The notes beneath the pieces are model-generated. The model was not told the origin of the DNA. It did not search any database and worked only from the letters and a program-made list of their open reading frames with translations. From Candidatus Brocadiaceae bacterium (lineage in GTDB: Bacteria; Planctomycetota; Brocadiia; Brocadiales; Brocadiaceae), in contig JANLHY010000738.1 of the NCBI GenBank assembly GCA_024653795.1, positions 1-12,068 of the forward strand: a stretch of 12,068 nt of DNA, in the 5' to 3' direction. The translations under genes and the position numbers were made by a program. Below are positions 1-6,747 of this stretch, in pieces (the stretch's first letter is position 1; every line of letters begins with the position of its first letter).

Positions 1-443
1 TTCCGTGAACTTAAGACAAATTTCACCTCGTCAGATTTTGTCAGATAATTAATATTCTGCCAGTTCATGAAATGACTCATATTGCTGTCGGGGCATTTGA
101 TATCCATGATTTTAATAGCTTCTTGAGGAATTGTGCGGATATCGTAGCTCCCGTTCGTTTCGACTAAAACAGTATAATATTTATTCATTAACTCTTTGAT
201 CAGCAGAGGTGTGTCCTTATTCAACAGCGGTTCACCTCCAGTAACACAGACTATTTTTGTCTTGAATCCTGCAATGCATTCAAGAATAGTACTCAAGGAC
301 ATTTCTTTCCCATCTTCATAAGCGTAAGTGGTGTCGCAGTAGCTACAGCGTAAATTACAACCTGTTATACGTATGAAGGCGCAAGGCAGGCCAGCATAAG
401 ATGTCTCTCCTTGAATACTCTTAAAGATCTCATTAATTTTCAT
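1..443 (-). CDS. queE: 7-carboxy-7-deazaguanine synthase QueE (radical SAM), C-terminus beyond window
   Basis: QueE rearranges 6-carboxytetrahydropterin to 7-carboxy-7-deazaguanine using SAM and a 4Fe-4S cluster, on the cytoplasmic route to preQ0 and queuosine. Reading leftward from the ATG at 443-441, 147 codons stay open to the window edge. The N-terminus carries the QueE hallmark SIQGET (residues 9-14). The cluster motif CNLRCSYC has Cys29, Cys33 and Cys36, followed by Asp-Thr (37-38), the site where QueE proteins bind Mg. The SAM-binding GGEP motif is at 69-72 and VETNG follows. QueE proteins are about 210 residues, so roughly 60 are off the left edge. The ribosome binding site is weak. 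The gene is transcribed divergently from the rest of the window, and no other queuosine gene is visible. The family call is very secure. Confidence 0.95.
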   Translation of the reverse strand, partial: MKINEIFKSIQGETSYAGLPCAFIRITGCNLRCSYCDTTYAYEDGKEMSLSTILECIAGFKTKIVCVTGGEPLLNKDTPLLIKELMNKYYTVLVETNGSYDIRTIPQEAIKIMDIKCPDSNMSHFMNWQNINYLTKSDEVKFVLSSR

Positions 444-767
444 ATCAAAAGCTCAGAGTAAAAACATTGGTAAAAGTCACAAGCTTAATTTTATTAAATA
501 TCGTAAAGCAAAGCAAGAGGGAGCTCAGTAATACGGTATATTTAAATTATGAAAATATTTATTGAATAATTTCATTAATTATGAGATATTATGTTCAAAT
601 AAAATTTTAGATGCTTCGCCCAGCTCAAAATTAGCATTATGGAACAATGAGATGGGCTTCATTCTGAAGGAACAAAGCAATTGAAGAATCTCAAGTATTG
701 AAATTACTAAACATTAAAATATAAATAGTAACCTGCGGGTATTTTCGAAACAAGAAAGGGAGGAATT
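444..767. other. Gene-free divergent intergenic region
   Basis: This A+T-rich stretch separates the leftward queE from the rightward 203-residue gene, so it should hold promoters for both. I see no convincing -35/-10 pair. It contains one copy of a 33-bp repeat (660-692) also found at 1592-1624. No open frame with a ribosome binding site and no RNA gene was recognised. Confidence 0.7.
660..692 (+). repeat. 33-bp dispersed repeat, copy 1
   Basis: The segment starts CATTCTGAAGGAACAAAGC and ends GAAGAATCTC. It matches 1592-1624 at 30 of 33 positions in the same orientation. Its ends (ATTCT and AGAAT) are complementary, so it can form an imperfect hairpin around a short A-rich loop. Similar ATTCTGAAGGAGC...GAAGAAT sequences are, from memory, common intergenic repeats in several bacterial groups; this was not checked. 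No gene lies within it. Confidence 0.75.
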
Positions 768-1379
768 ATGGCAACAATATTGAGAGAAGATATTTTACGT
801 AGGAAAAATAAGGAGGCCAGTAGCAAAGCAAAGGTTGATAAAATAATGAACACGATAGCAGCACCAACTGTACCAATAAACCTGCAAAAAGCGGAGGTTA
901 AAGAAAGCAAACCAACATCAGAAACTATTAAACCTGCAGAAAGTACCGCAAGACAGTATCTCTTTAGTAGCGAAATATTAATAGAAGGCGAAAGTGTATC
1001 AGAACTTGATGATCTCAGAAATAGGATTGTAAAAGAATTAAAACCCTCAAGCGAAATAGAATCAATTCTTGTGGATCGCATCGTTTCTAGTATTTGGCGA
1101 TTGAAACGGTGTTTGAAGATTGAAAGCCAGGTAATAGAGTTTGAGTCGTCTTGCATACAGGAGTACGAGCAAGGATTTTTTAGGACTAGAAAAAGGACAA
1201 ATAAAGAACTGTCACAGTTAAAGGCCTTAAAAATAACTGAAGGTAAAAACAGGCTTGAGGAATTATCTAAATATGAGACCATTTTAGAAAGACAAATATA
1301 TAAGGCATTAAGTGTACTGGATAAACTCAGACAACATGGATCAACATCAGAAGAGAGGGCGCCAAGGAAGACAAAATAG
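768..1379 (+). CDS. Conserved-looking hypothetical protein, 203 residues, charged helical
   Basis: I cannot assign a function. The ATG is well supported: an AAAGGGAGGA ribosome binding site ends about 4 bases upstream. Residues 1-25 are strongly basic and 30-62 form a low-complexity linker rich in Ala, Pro, Lys, Glu, Ser and Thr. Residues about 66-190 look like the conserved core, with alternating acidic and basic heptad-like helices and the segment IVSSIWRLKRCLKIE (105-119). The C-terminal tail is polar and basic. There is no signal peptide, membrane segment or metal motif. The pattern LVxRIxxxxWRLxR resembles a family of uncharacterised planctomycete and other bacterial proteins that I recall only as hypothetical. 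The gene stands alone between two repeat-containing gaps, so it may be mobile or duplicated. A nucleic-acid-associated role is possible but unsupported. Confidence 0.75.
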   Translation: MATILREDILRRKNKEASSKAKVDKIMNTIAAPTVPINLQKAEVKESKPTSETIKPAESTARQYLFSSEILIEGESVSELDDLRNRIVKELKPSSEIESILVDRIVSSIWRLKRCLKIESQVIEFESSCIQEYEQGFFRTRKRTNKELSQLKALKITEGKNRLEELSKYETILERQIYKALSVLDKLRQHGSTSEERAPRKTK

Positions 1380-1591
1380 GTGTGTTGCGTTTTGATGACA
1401 ATGACTATTAGGAATACAGAACCAAAAAGACACGAATATCCAGGAATTGGTAAAGTTGCTCTGGATTGTAACATAATATATATTATCAGACGTTGTAAAT
1501 TTAGTTGGTTGCACTACTCCCCATTTTCATGAGGACATGTCTGCCTATGAAATTTTTGCAGTTGTGATGAATGACGAATGAAAATTCCTAC

Positions 1592-1624
1592 CATTCTGAA
1601 GGAGCAAAGCGACTGAAGAATCTC
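1592..1624 (+). repeat. 33-bp dispersed repeat, copy 2
   Basis: This copy reads CATTCTGAAGGAGCAAAGCG onward and ends GAAGAATCTC. It differs from the copy at 660-692 at three positions. The changes make the inner GAGC/GCGA region slightly more self-complementary, so this may be the less decayed copy. The two copies bracket the 203-residue gene as direct repeats about 900 bp apart. Confidence 0.75.
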
Positions 1625-1712
1625 TATCAAGTTAAAGAATATTATTGACAATACAAATTATGTCTGCTACTATGTTTTCGTTATTTTCGAAATTACTATG
1701 AATCCTAAAAAG

Positions 1713-1858
1713 TGCAGTTGGACACAGAAGAACACAGATAAACACTGATTTTTCAACAGTATATATAAGCAATGTTAATCATCTATTGGGTGAGTTAAAT
1801 AAAATACCTAAATCATTATTTTATTGTACTTATCTGTGTTAATATGTGTTCAATTGCA
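1713..1858. repeat. Imperfect inverted-repeat element (MITE-like or folded repeat pair)
   Basis: The left arm, 1714-1744, contains GACACAGAAGAACACAGATA. The right arm, 1827-1857, contains TTATCTGTGTTAATATGTGT. Reverse-complementing the right arm gives 24 matches in 31 positions, plus one flanking pair on each side. About 82 bp lie between the arms with no coding frame. No clean target-site duplication is visible. ACACAGATAAACAC-type sequences are, from memory, frequent intergenic repeats in some bacterial genomes. The element ends 32 bp before the ACP ribosome binding site, so it may contribute promoter or leader sequence to the lipid operon. Confidence 0.7.
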
Positions 1859-1890
1859 GAATTTGGGTGAGTATATAGGTAGTTTATTAA

Positions 1891-1896
1891 AGGAGG
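1891..1896 (+). promoter_or_regulatory. Strong ribosome binding site deciding a TTG start
   Basis: AGGAGG lies six bases before the TTG at 1903-1905. An ATG at 1907 is in another frame and gives no ACP, so this site supports the non-ATG start. Confidence 0.85.
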
Positions 1897-1902
1897 ATAA
1901 TT

Positions 1903-2172
1903 TTGAATGCCGGAGAGATTGAAAAAGGTGTAACCGCAATCGTCGCTGAGGTTACTGAGTTAGACGAAAATGAGATATGGGATAAAAGAGACGCTAATTT
2001 CTTTAAAGATCTAGAGATAGATTCCCTTTTAGCCCTTGAGATTCTGGCACTTATTGAAAAGAAGTTTAAAGTGCAGATACCTGAAGAAAAGCTTGTTGAT
2101 ATTACCTCATTAAGCGCGACAATTAATTTAACAAAATCCGTGTTGGCAGAAAGCGGCAAACTCACCTCATAA
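1903..2172 (+). CDS. Acyl carrier protein, pathway-dedicated
   Basis: This 89-residue carrier holds growing acyl chains on a 4'-phosphopantetheine arm. The modification site is Ser41 in the helix II motif EIDSLLALEI (38-47), with Asp40 before it as expected. Four-helix ACP spacing is visible, and the acidic helix II and III surface (Glu46, Glu52, Glu61, Glu62, Asp66) is typical for docking to partner enzymes. Translation starts at TTG, backed by AGGAGG six bases upstream. The protein heads a six-gene block of ketosynthase, dehydratase, FAD and radical SAM genes, so it probably serves that pathway rather than housekeeping synthesis. An anammox-specific ACP linked to ladderanes has been described in Kuenenia; I infer this is its counterpart. 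A 177-base spacer with a hairpin separates it from the next gene. General fatty-acid AcpP is the less likely alternative. Confidence 0.92.
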   Translation: MNAGEIEKGVTAIVAEVTELDENEIWDKRDANFFKDLEIDSLLALEILALIEKKFKVQIPEEKLVDITSLSATINLTKSVLAESGKLTS

Positions 2173-2215
2173 GATGCTTGATACATAGTGCAGCAAGACA
2201 CAAACCAATTACCCC

Positions 2216-2252
2216 CCTTTATTTACCCTTCTTAATTAACGGTAGATAAAGG
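2216..2252 (+). promoter_or_regulatory. Intercistronic hairpin between ACP and FabZ genes
   Basis: CCTTTATTTACC (2216-2227) pairs with GGTAGATAAAGG (2241-2252) over 12 positions with one G-U wobble, leaving a 13-base loop. Only TTT follows the stem, so a full intrinsic terminator is unlikely. It could be an attenuator, a 3' stabiliser for the ACP message or a decayed intergenic repeat. Confidence 0.55.
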
Positions 2253-2349
2253 TTTGAAATTCCTGTACATAAATTTAGAACATCATTATAGTGCAACAAT
2301 ATTACCGAGTAATACTTTACATGATTAACATGAAAAAGACATACATAAA

Positions 2350-2802
2350 ATGATATCATTTGAGGAAATTCGATCTCTTCTTCCTCAAAAATATCCTTTT
2401 CTATTTATCGATAGGGTTGTTGAGTTTGAAGAGGGGAAGAAAATTGTTTGTGTAAAAAATGTCTCCGGCAACGAACCTGTCTTTGTCGGACACTTCCCTG
2501 ATTTTGCTATCATGCCAGGGGTCTTGATCATCGAGGCGATGGCACAGGCTTCCATTATATTATTCAAGAAGAGCCTTCCCACCCAGCAAAACGACAAGAA
2601 TACCGTTTTTTTATTGGCATCCATTAATAATGCACGGTTTACAAAACCTGTATTCCCCGGCGACCGACTCTTTATAGAAATCATCGTGGAGAAAATTGTC
2701 TCCAAGGGAGCTATTGTTCAGGCAACGGTAAAAGTTGAAGAAAAAACCGTTGCGAAGGCATCGTTGACCTTTGGCATTGCAGAAAAAAGTGCTTTGGTAT
2801 AA
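2350..2802 (+). CDS. FabZ-type 3-hydroxyacyl-ACP dehydratase
   Basis: FabZ enzymes remove water from 3-hydroxyacyl-ACP to give trans-2-enoyl-ACP in a single hot-dog fold that works as dimers or trimers of dimers. At 150 residues this is full length. The N-terminal LLPQKYPFLFIDRV (10-23) and the active-site stretch GHFPDFAIMPGV (47-58) are recognisable. Catalytic His48 and Glu62 are 14 residues apart, as in E. coli FabZ, and EAMAQ (62-66) is intact. The residues after HFP are Asp-Phe-Ala, where ordinary FabZ usually has Gly-x-Pro, so the active-site loop differs. The ribosome binding site is weak, but upstream ATGs at 2321 and 2330 are in another frame. The next gene starts three bases after the stop. 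I infer it serves the upstream ACP; an anammox FabZ with unusual substrate preference has been reported. Confidence 0.93.
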   Translation: MISFEEIRSLLPQKYPFLFIDRVVEFEEGKKIVCVKNVSGNEPVFVGHFPDFAIMPGVLIIEAMAQASIILFKKSLPTQQNDKNTVFLLASINNARFTKPVFPGDRLFIEIIVEKIVSKGAIVQATVKVEEKTVAKASLTFGIAEKSALV

Positions 2803-2805
2803 TTT

Positions 2806-4026
2806 ATGAATAAACGTGTTGTTATAACAGGCGTAGGAATGATCACCCCTATCGGGTCAGGCAAGGACACATTTTGGAATGCCCTTATTGCCGGGGTATC
2901 GGGTGTGGATGACGTAACGTGCATTGATACTTCAGGCTATAAGGTCCACAAAGGATGTGAAGTTAAAAATTTTAATTATTCGGACTATATAAAAATTGGC
3001 GTCCTCAAAAAAATTGGCAAAGGTTCTCAGTTTGCTATAGCAGCCGCAAAGCTTACCTTAAACGATGCCAGGCTTGATTTGAATAAAATTGATTTAGAAC
3101 GGATTGGGGTTTCTGTAGGCACAACCGCGGGTGAAATACAAATTCTGGAGAAAGTCAATTATATCAGGCACAAAGACGGCGAAGACAAGGTCGAGCCTGA
3201 CCTGTTTCTGATGCATCCGTGTAATAATATCCCGGCTAATATTGCTATTGAGTTTGGCTTGAAAGGTCCTAATACTATTATCACCACTGCTTGCGCCGCG
3301 GGTAATTATGCAATTGGATATGCCTGTGACTTGATTAAATTTGGAAGGGTGGACATGATGCTTTCTGGCGGTTCGGATCCTTTTTCGAAAGTTGCCTATA
3401 CGGGATTCGCCAGACTGGGCGCTATTGCCCCTGATATCTGTCAGCCCTTTGACAAAAACAGAAAAGGCATGATGGTGGGCGAAGGCGCCGGAATGCTTCT
3501 TCTGGAATCGCTTGACCATGCAACAAAAAGAAATGCGAATATTTATGCTGAAATTATCGGCTATGGGCTTAGCTGTGATGCGTACCATATTACTATACCA
3601 CATCCCGACGGTGAAGGTGTTGTCTCTGCCATGAAAAAGGCTTTAAAAAACGCAAACCTAAGTCCGGAAGACGTCCAGTATGTTAGCGCACATGGAACGG
3701 GAACTCCTGCCAACGACAAGGCTGAAACGATTTCAATTAAAAAGGTGTTCGGGGATAAACCAAAGAATCTTGCAATTAGTTCAATAAAATCAATGATTGG
3801 GCATACCATGGGCGCTGCCAGCGCTATTGAGGCAATTACTTGCGCATTAGTTGTCCAGAACGATATCCTTCCTCCTACAATAAATTATGAAACGCCGGAT
3901 CCTGAATGTGATCTGGATTATGTACCTAATGTTATGAGAAAACAACAGGTAAATATTGCTTTGAACAATGCCCATGCATTTGGCGGTAACAATAGCTGTC
4001 TGGTTGTAAAAAAGTTCACAGGATAA
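2806..4026 (+). CDS. FabF-type 3-ketoacyl-ACP synthase, catalytic subunit (KS-alpha-like)
   Basis: This condensing enzyme joins an acyl chain to malonyl-ACP with loss of CO2. The 406 residues cover the full thiolase fold. The nucleophile is Cys163 in TTACAAG (160-166). The two histidines are His296 in AHGTGTPAND and His333 in SMIGHTMGAAS, and Lys328 of the usual KSM motif is present. The glycine-rich MMVGEGAGM (222-230) and C-terminal FGGNNS (392-397) are intact, so the protein should be active. It starts three bases after the FabZ stop, and 13 bases separate it from a related but catalytically dead homologue. That pairing suggests a heterodimer rather than a FabF homodimer, although both are possible. 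Acyl-chain length and donor cannot be read from the sequence. Confidence 0.94.
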   Translation: MNKRVVITGVGMITPIGSGKDTFWNALIAGVSGVDDVTCIDTSGYKVHKGCEVKNFNYSDYIKIGVLKKIGKGSQFAIAAAKLTLNDARLDLNKIDLERIGVSVGTTAGEIQILEKVNYIRHKDGEDKVEPDLFLMHPCNNIPANIAIEFGLKGPNTIITTACAAGNYAIGYACDLIKFGRVDMMLSGGSDPFSKVAYTGFARLGAIAPDICQPFDKNRKGMMVGEGAGMLLLESLDHATKRNANIYAEIIGYGLSCDAYHITIPHPDGEGVVSAMKKALKNANLSPEDVQYVSAHGTGTPANDKAETISIKKVFGDKPKNLAISSIKSMIGHTMGAASAIEAITCALVVQNDILPPTINYETPDPECDLDYVPNVMRKQQVNIALNNAHAFGGNNSCLVVKKFTG

Positions 4027-4039
4027 AAGAAGATTTGTA

Positions 4040-5281
4040 ATGGAAAAAACAAGAATAGTTATTACGGGTGTTTCAGTTATTTCGCCTCTTGGGGCAGACA
4101 AGGATGTTTTTTGGAAAAATCTAACAGAAGGTGTATCGGGTATAAAACCCATTACCTTGTTTGATGTTAGTAAATTTAGCAGCAAGCAGGCGGGGGAAAT
4201 CTCTGATTTTGACGCCAGGATTTATCTAGGGCAAAAAGGAATCCGACATATCGATAGAACCTCCCTTCTTGTATCATCCGGGACTGTTCTTGCAATCAAA
4301 GATGCGAACCTGGAAAACAATACCTATAGCGGTGATGAACTAGGCATTGTTGTTGGCTCTACCTATGGAAGTATTGACAGCATAAGCTCCTTCGATTTCC
4401 AGTCTTTGCGTGAAGGTCCTAGTTATGTCAATCCCATGGACTTTCCTAACACCGTGTTGAATGCGCCTGCTAGCCGTGCCTCTATTTTCTGTAAGGCCAC
4501 AGGACTCAATACCACCATTTCAACCGGCGTAACGAGCAGTATCGATGCGATTATTTATGCCTCAGATTTCCTTCGGATGGGTCGTGTAAAAGCGGTCGTT
4601 GCCGGCGGTGTACATGGATTAACCCATGACATATTTTGGGGCTCACATAATTCAAAGATACTTGCTGGCAGCAAGAATGGAACGCTGGAAATTTCTGCTC
4701 CATTCGATAAGCGGCGCAACGGAATGATTATTGGCGAGGCATCGGCATTGGTTATTCTGGAAACCTTGGAAGACGCTTTAAGGAGAAATGCGCATATCTA
4801 CGCTGAAGTTAAGGGTTACGGAACTGCATTCGAGCCAAAAATGGTTGTCAGTAAAGAATATCAAATAGACGGTAACAAGAGAGCCATTATGAATGCCCTT
4901 AACGACGCCAGTCTTACACTGCATGATATTTCTTACATATCTGCCAACGCTTATTCGGGTGTTTACGGCGATGCTCTTGAAACCAAAGTTATCAAAGAGG
5001 TCTTTGGTATGCGGGCAAAACTCATCCCTGTGTCAGCCATCAAATCTATGACCGGTGAATGTTTTGATGCCTCGGGTGCGTTACAAACAATTGCCGCATT
5101 GATGTCCATCAAAACAAATATAATTCCACCCACAATCAATTATAAGGAACCTGATGCAGAGTGTGATTTAGATTATGTGCCCAACAACAGCCGGGTTGTA
5201 CCAGTCAAGAACGTCCTTATAAACTCATTCTCGCGATTAGGAAATAATTCATCATTAATTATCTCCAAATACAAACCGTAA
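4040..5281 (+). CDS. Inactive FabF homologue, chain-length-factor-like (KS-beta)
   Basis: This 413-residue protein aligns with its upstream neighbour along its whole length (VITGVSVISPLG, 8-19; FDKRRNGMIIGEASA, 222-236; IKSM, 334-337; PPTINYKEPDAECDLDYVP near the end). Every catalytic position is changed. The nucleophilic Cys is Val164 in STGVTSS, the HGTGT histidine is Asn303 in SANAYSG, and the second histidine is Glu340 in MTGECFD. The phenylalanine gating loop FGGNN becomes RLGNN. The frame is clean and the fold-defining motifs are kept, so this is a specialised subunit and not a pseudogene. Type II polyketide synthases use such inactive partners as chain length factors, where Cys is typically Gln. 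I infer a heterodimer with the KS at 2806-4026. The ribosome binding site is weak, so translation may be coupled to the upstream gene. Confidence 0.88.
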   Translation: MEKTRIVITGVSVISPLGADKDVFWKNLTEGVSGIKPITLFDVSKFSSKQAGEISDFDARIYLGQKGIRHIDRTSLLVSSGTVLAIKDANLENNTYSGDELGIVVGSTYGSIDSISSFDFQSLREGPSYVNPMDFPNTVLNAPASRASIFCKATGLNTTISTGVTSSIDAIIYASDFLRMGRVKAVVAGGVHGLTHDIFWGSHNSKILAGSKNGTLEISAPFDKRRNGMIIGEASALVILETLEDALRRNAHIYAEVKGYGTAFEPKMVVSKEYQIDGNKRAIMNALNDASLTLHDISYISANAYSGVYGDALETKVIKEVFGMRAKLIPVSAIKSMTGECFDASGALQTIAALMSIKTNIIPPTINYKEPDAECDLDYVPNNSRVVPVKNVLINSFSRLGNNSSLIISKYKP

Positions 5282-5284
5282 TTC

Positions 5285-6739
5285 ATGCTGTCTTCCGATA
5301 CGTGTATTCAATCCACAAAAAAGGATACGTTATATCCTTATTATGATGCAATTATTATTGGCGCAGGCATTGCAGGCTTGGTGTGTGCTGCATTTCTCGC
5401 TAAATGCGGGAAAAAAGTTCTCATGGTGGAACAACACTTCATTCCTGGAGGGTATTGTACTTCTTTTAAACGAAAGGGTTTTACCTTCGATGCAGCAGTT
5501 CACCATATCGGCGGTTGCGGAAAGTGGAGCGTAGTAGGTCGCTGCTTTAAGACGCTTGGGATAGAAATGGATTTTTATCCTCTTGACCCAATGGACCACC
5601 TGATTTTCCCCAACTTCAGCATTGAAATTCCAGCCGACCTGGACGAGTACATTGTACGGTTACAGGAGCGTTACCCGTTGGGAAAAGATAACATTAAAGA
5701 TTTTTTCCAGGATTTTATAAAACTCTACCGAGCTACATTCAACAATGAAAAAAGCCAAATTATTGATAAATATAAGGATCAAACTTATGACGAGATGTTA
5801 GACGCCTTTTTTAAGAACGACGAACTCAAGATGATACTTGCTGGCCAATGGGGATACATAGGTCTCCCCCCTGCTCAGGCATCCGCTATTGCGATGTGTC
5901 AAATGATGATCAATTATCTCAAAGACGGCGCATTTTTTCCTGCGGGAGGTACGCAAGAGTTTGCTAATGCAATTTTTAAGAAATTTATTGATTTTGGCGG
6001 ACATGTTATGCTATCATCAAAAATCAAAAAAATCCTTCTTAATGGTAATTCCGTAAAAGGTATTAAGTTACAGGACGGTAAAGAAATTCCCTCTGGCTTA
6101 GTTGTATCGAATGCTGATGCTCGACAGACTTTTTTTGGCCTGTTAGAGGGCAAAATAGATTCATCCTTTCTTAAAAAAGTTGAGGGGATGAGGGAAAGTT
6201 GTTCCTTTTTTCTTTTATATTTAGGCGTTGGAGGTGATGTAGATTTAAGTAAGTTAAAGAGAGGGTTTTATCATACGGCCACAGATGCAAGTACTATGGA
6301 CAAAGAATGGCTATACATTTCCGTTCCAACAAAAATATGTCCTACCCTTGCACCTTTAAATAAACAAATAATATCTGTGGTTGTCTATTTGAATAAAGCT
6401 ATGTATAAAAACGTTACCGATTGGAAATCTTTTAAAGAACGCATGACATTACAAACGATCAATCAATTAGAATCATATATTCCGGATTTAAAAAAATATA
6501 TCGAAGTAAAAGAGTCAGCTACACCAAAAACCCTGGAGCGTTACACATCAAACACAAACGGAGCCGCTTATGGCTGGGAGGTCTCTGTGGACCAAATGTG
6601 GGAGAACAGGCTTCCCCATAAGACACCGATTGAAAATCTATATTTAACAGGTCATTGGACAAGACCAGGTCCTGGGATTTGTGCCGTTGTCTCTTCGGGA
6701 TGGGGTGTAGCTAATTTAATTATGAATAATTGGAGGTAA
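5285..6739 (+). CDS. CrtI/CrtISO-like FAD-dependent oxidoreductase (desaturase or isomerase)
   Basis: The family includes phytoene desaturases, carotenoid isomerases and retinol saturases, which act on conjugated or polyunsaturated hydrocarbon chains with FAD. The 484 residues begin, after a 20-residue leader, with a Rossmann fold: IIIGAGIAGL (23-32, GxGxxG) and Glu49 in MVEQ for the ribose. GGYCTSFKRKGFTFDAAVHH (55-74) is the second diagnostic stretch. The C-terminal FAD motif YLTGHWTRPGPGICAVVSSG (453-472) is intact. No signal peptide or membrane helix is clear, though family members are often membrane-associated. It starts three bases after the KS-beta stop and its own stop overlaps the next gene's ribosome binding site, so it belongs to the lipid operon. 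Double-bond insertion, isomerisation or reduction on the ACP- or lipid-bound chain are all possible; the substrate is inferred only from context. Confidence 0.9.
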   Translation: MLSSDTCIQSTKKDTLYPYYDAIIIGAGIAGLVCAAFLAKCGKKVLMVEQHFIPGGYCTSFKRKGFTFDAAVHHIGGCGKWSVVGRCFKTLGIEMDFYPLDPMDHLIFPNFSIEIPADLDEYIVRLQERYPLGKDNIKDFFQDFIKLYRATFNNEKSQIIDKYKDQTYDEMLDAFFKNDELKMILAGQWGYIGLPPAQASAIAMCQMMINYLKDGAFFPAGGTQEFANAIFKKFIDFGGHVMLSSKIKKILLNGNSVKGIKLQDGKEIPSGLVVSNADARQTFFGLLEGKIDSSFLKKVEGMRESCSFFLLYLGVGGDVDLSKLKRGFYHTATDASTMDKEWLYISVPTKICPTLAPLNKQIISVVVYLNKAMYKNVTDWKSFKERMTLQTINQLESYIPDLKKYIEVKESATPKTLERYTSNTNGAAYGWEVSVDQMWENRLPHKTPIENLYLTGHWTRPGPGICAVVSSGWGVANLIMNNWR

Positions 6740-6747
6740 ATAAAAAT

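Larger units (their letters stand above)
1380..1902. other. Structured gene-free region upstream of the lipid operon
   Basis: This 523-bp gap holds the second copy of the 33-bp repeat (1592-1624), a large imperfect inverted repeat (1713-1858) and the ribosome binding site of the ACP gene (1891-1896). The promoter of the downstream operon should lie here, but no clear -35/-10 pair stands out. A 45-codon frame at 1395-1532 has no ribosome binding site and is not called. No RNA gene was recognised. Confidence 0.65.

Noticed and set aside
707..1474. A 255-codon minus-strand frame with hydrophobic, serine-rich product
   Set aside because: It is the antisense shadow of the well-supported gene at 768-1379, with no ribosome binding site or family resemblance.
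1395..1532. A 45-codon plus-strand frame starting at an ATG in the gap after the 203-residue gene
   Set aside because: It has no ribosome binding site, no recognisable motif and sits in repeat-rich DNA; a chance frame is more likely.
660..1624. The two 33-bp repeats considered as a CRISPR array
   Set aside because: There are only two copies about 900 bp apart, with a gene between them and no cas genes.
1847..1877. Possible promoter (TGTTCA then TATATA) before the ACP gene
   Set aside because: Spacing is about 19 bases and both boxes match poorly; in A+T-rich DNA such hits are expected by chance.
4040..5281. Second FabF copy considered as a pseudogene because all catalytic residues are missing
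   Set aside because: The frame is intact, the length is normal and non-catalytic motifs are conserved, which fits a specialised subunit rather than decay.
6730..6747. Upstream TTG start for the radical SAM gene
   Set aside because: It overlaps the preceding gene by 10 bases and would swallow the GGAGG that is well placed for the ATG at 6748.
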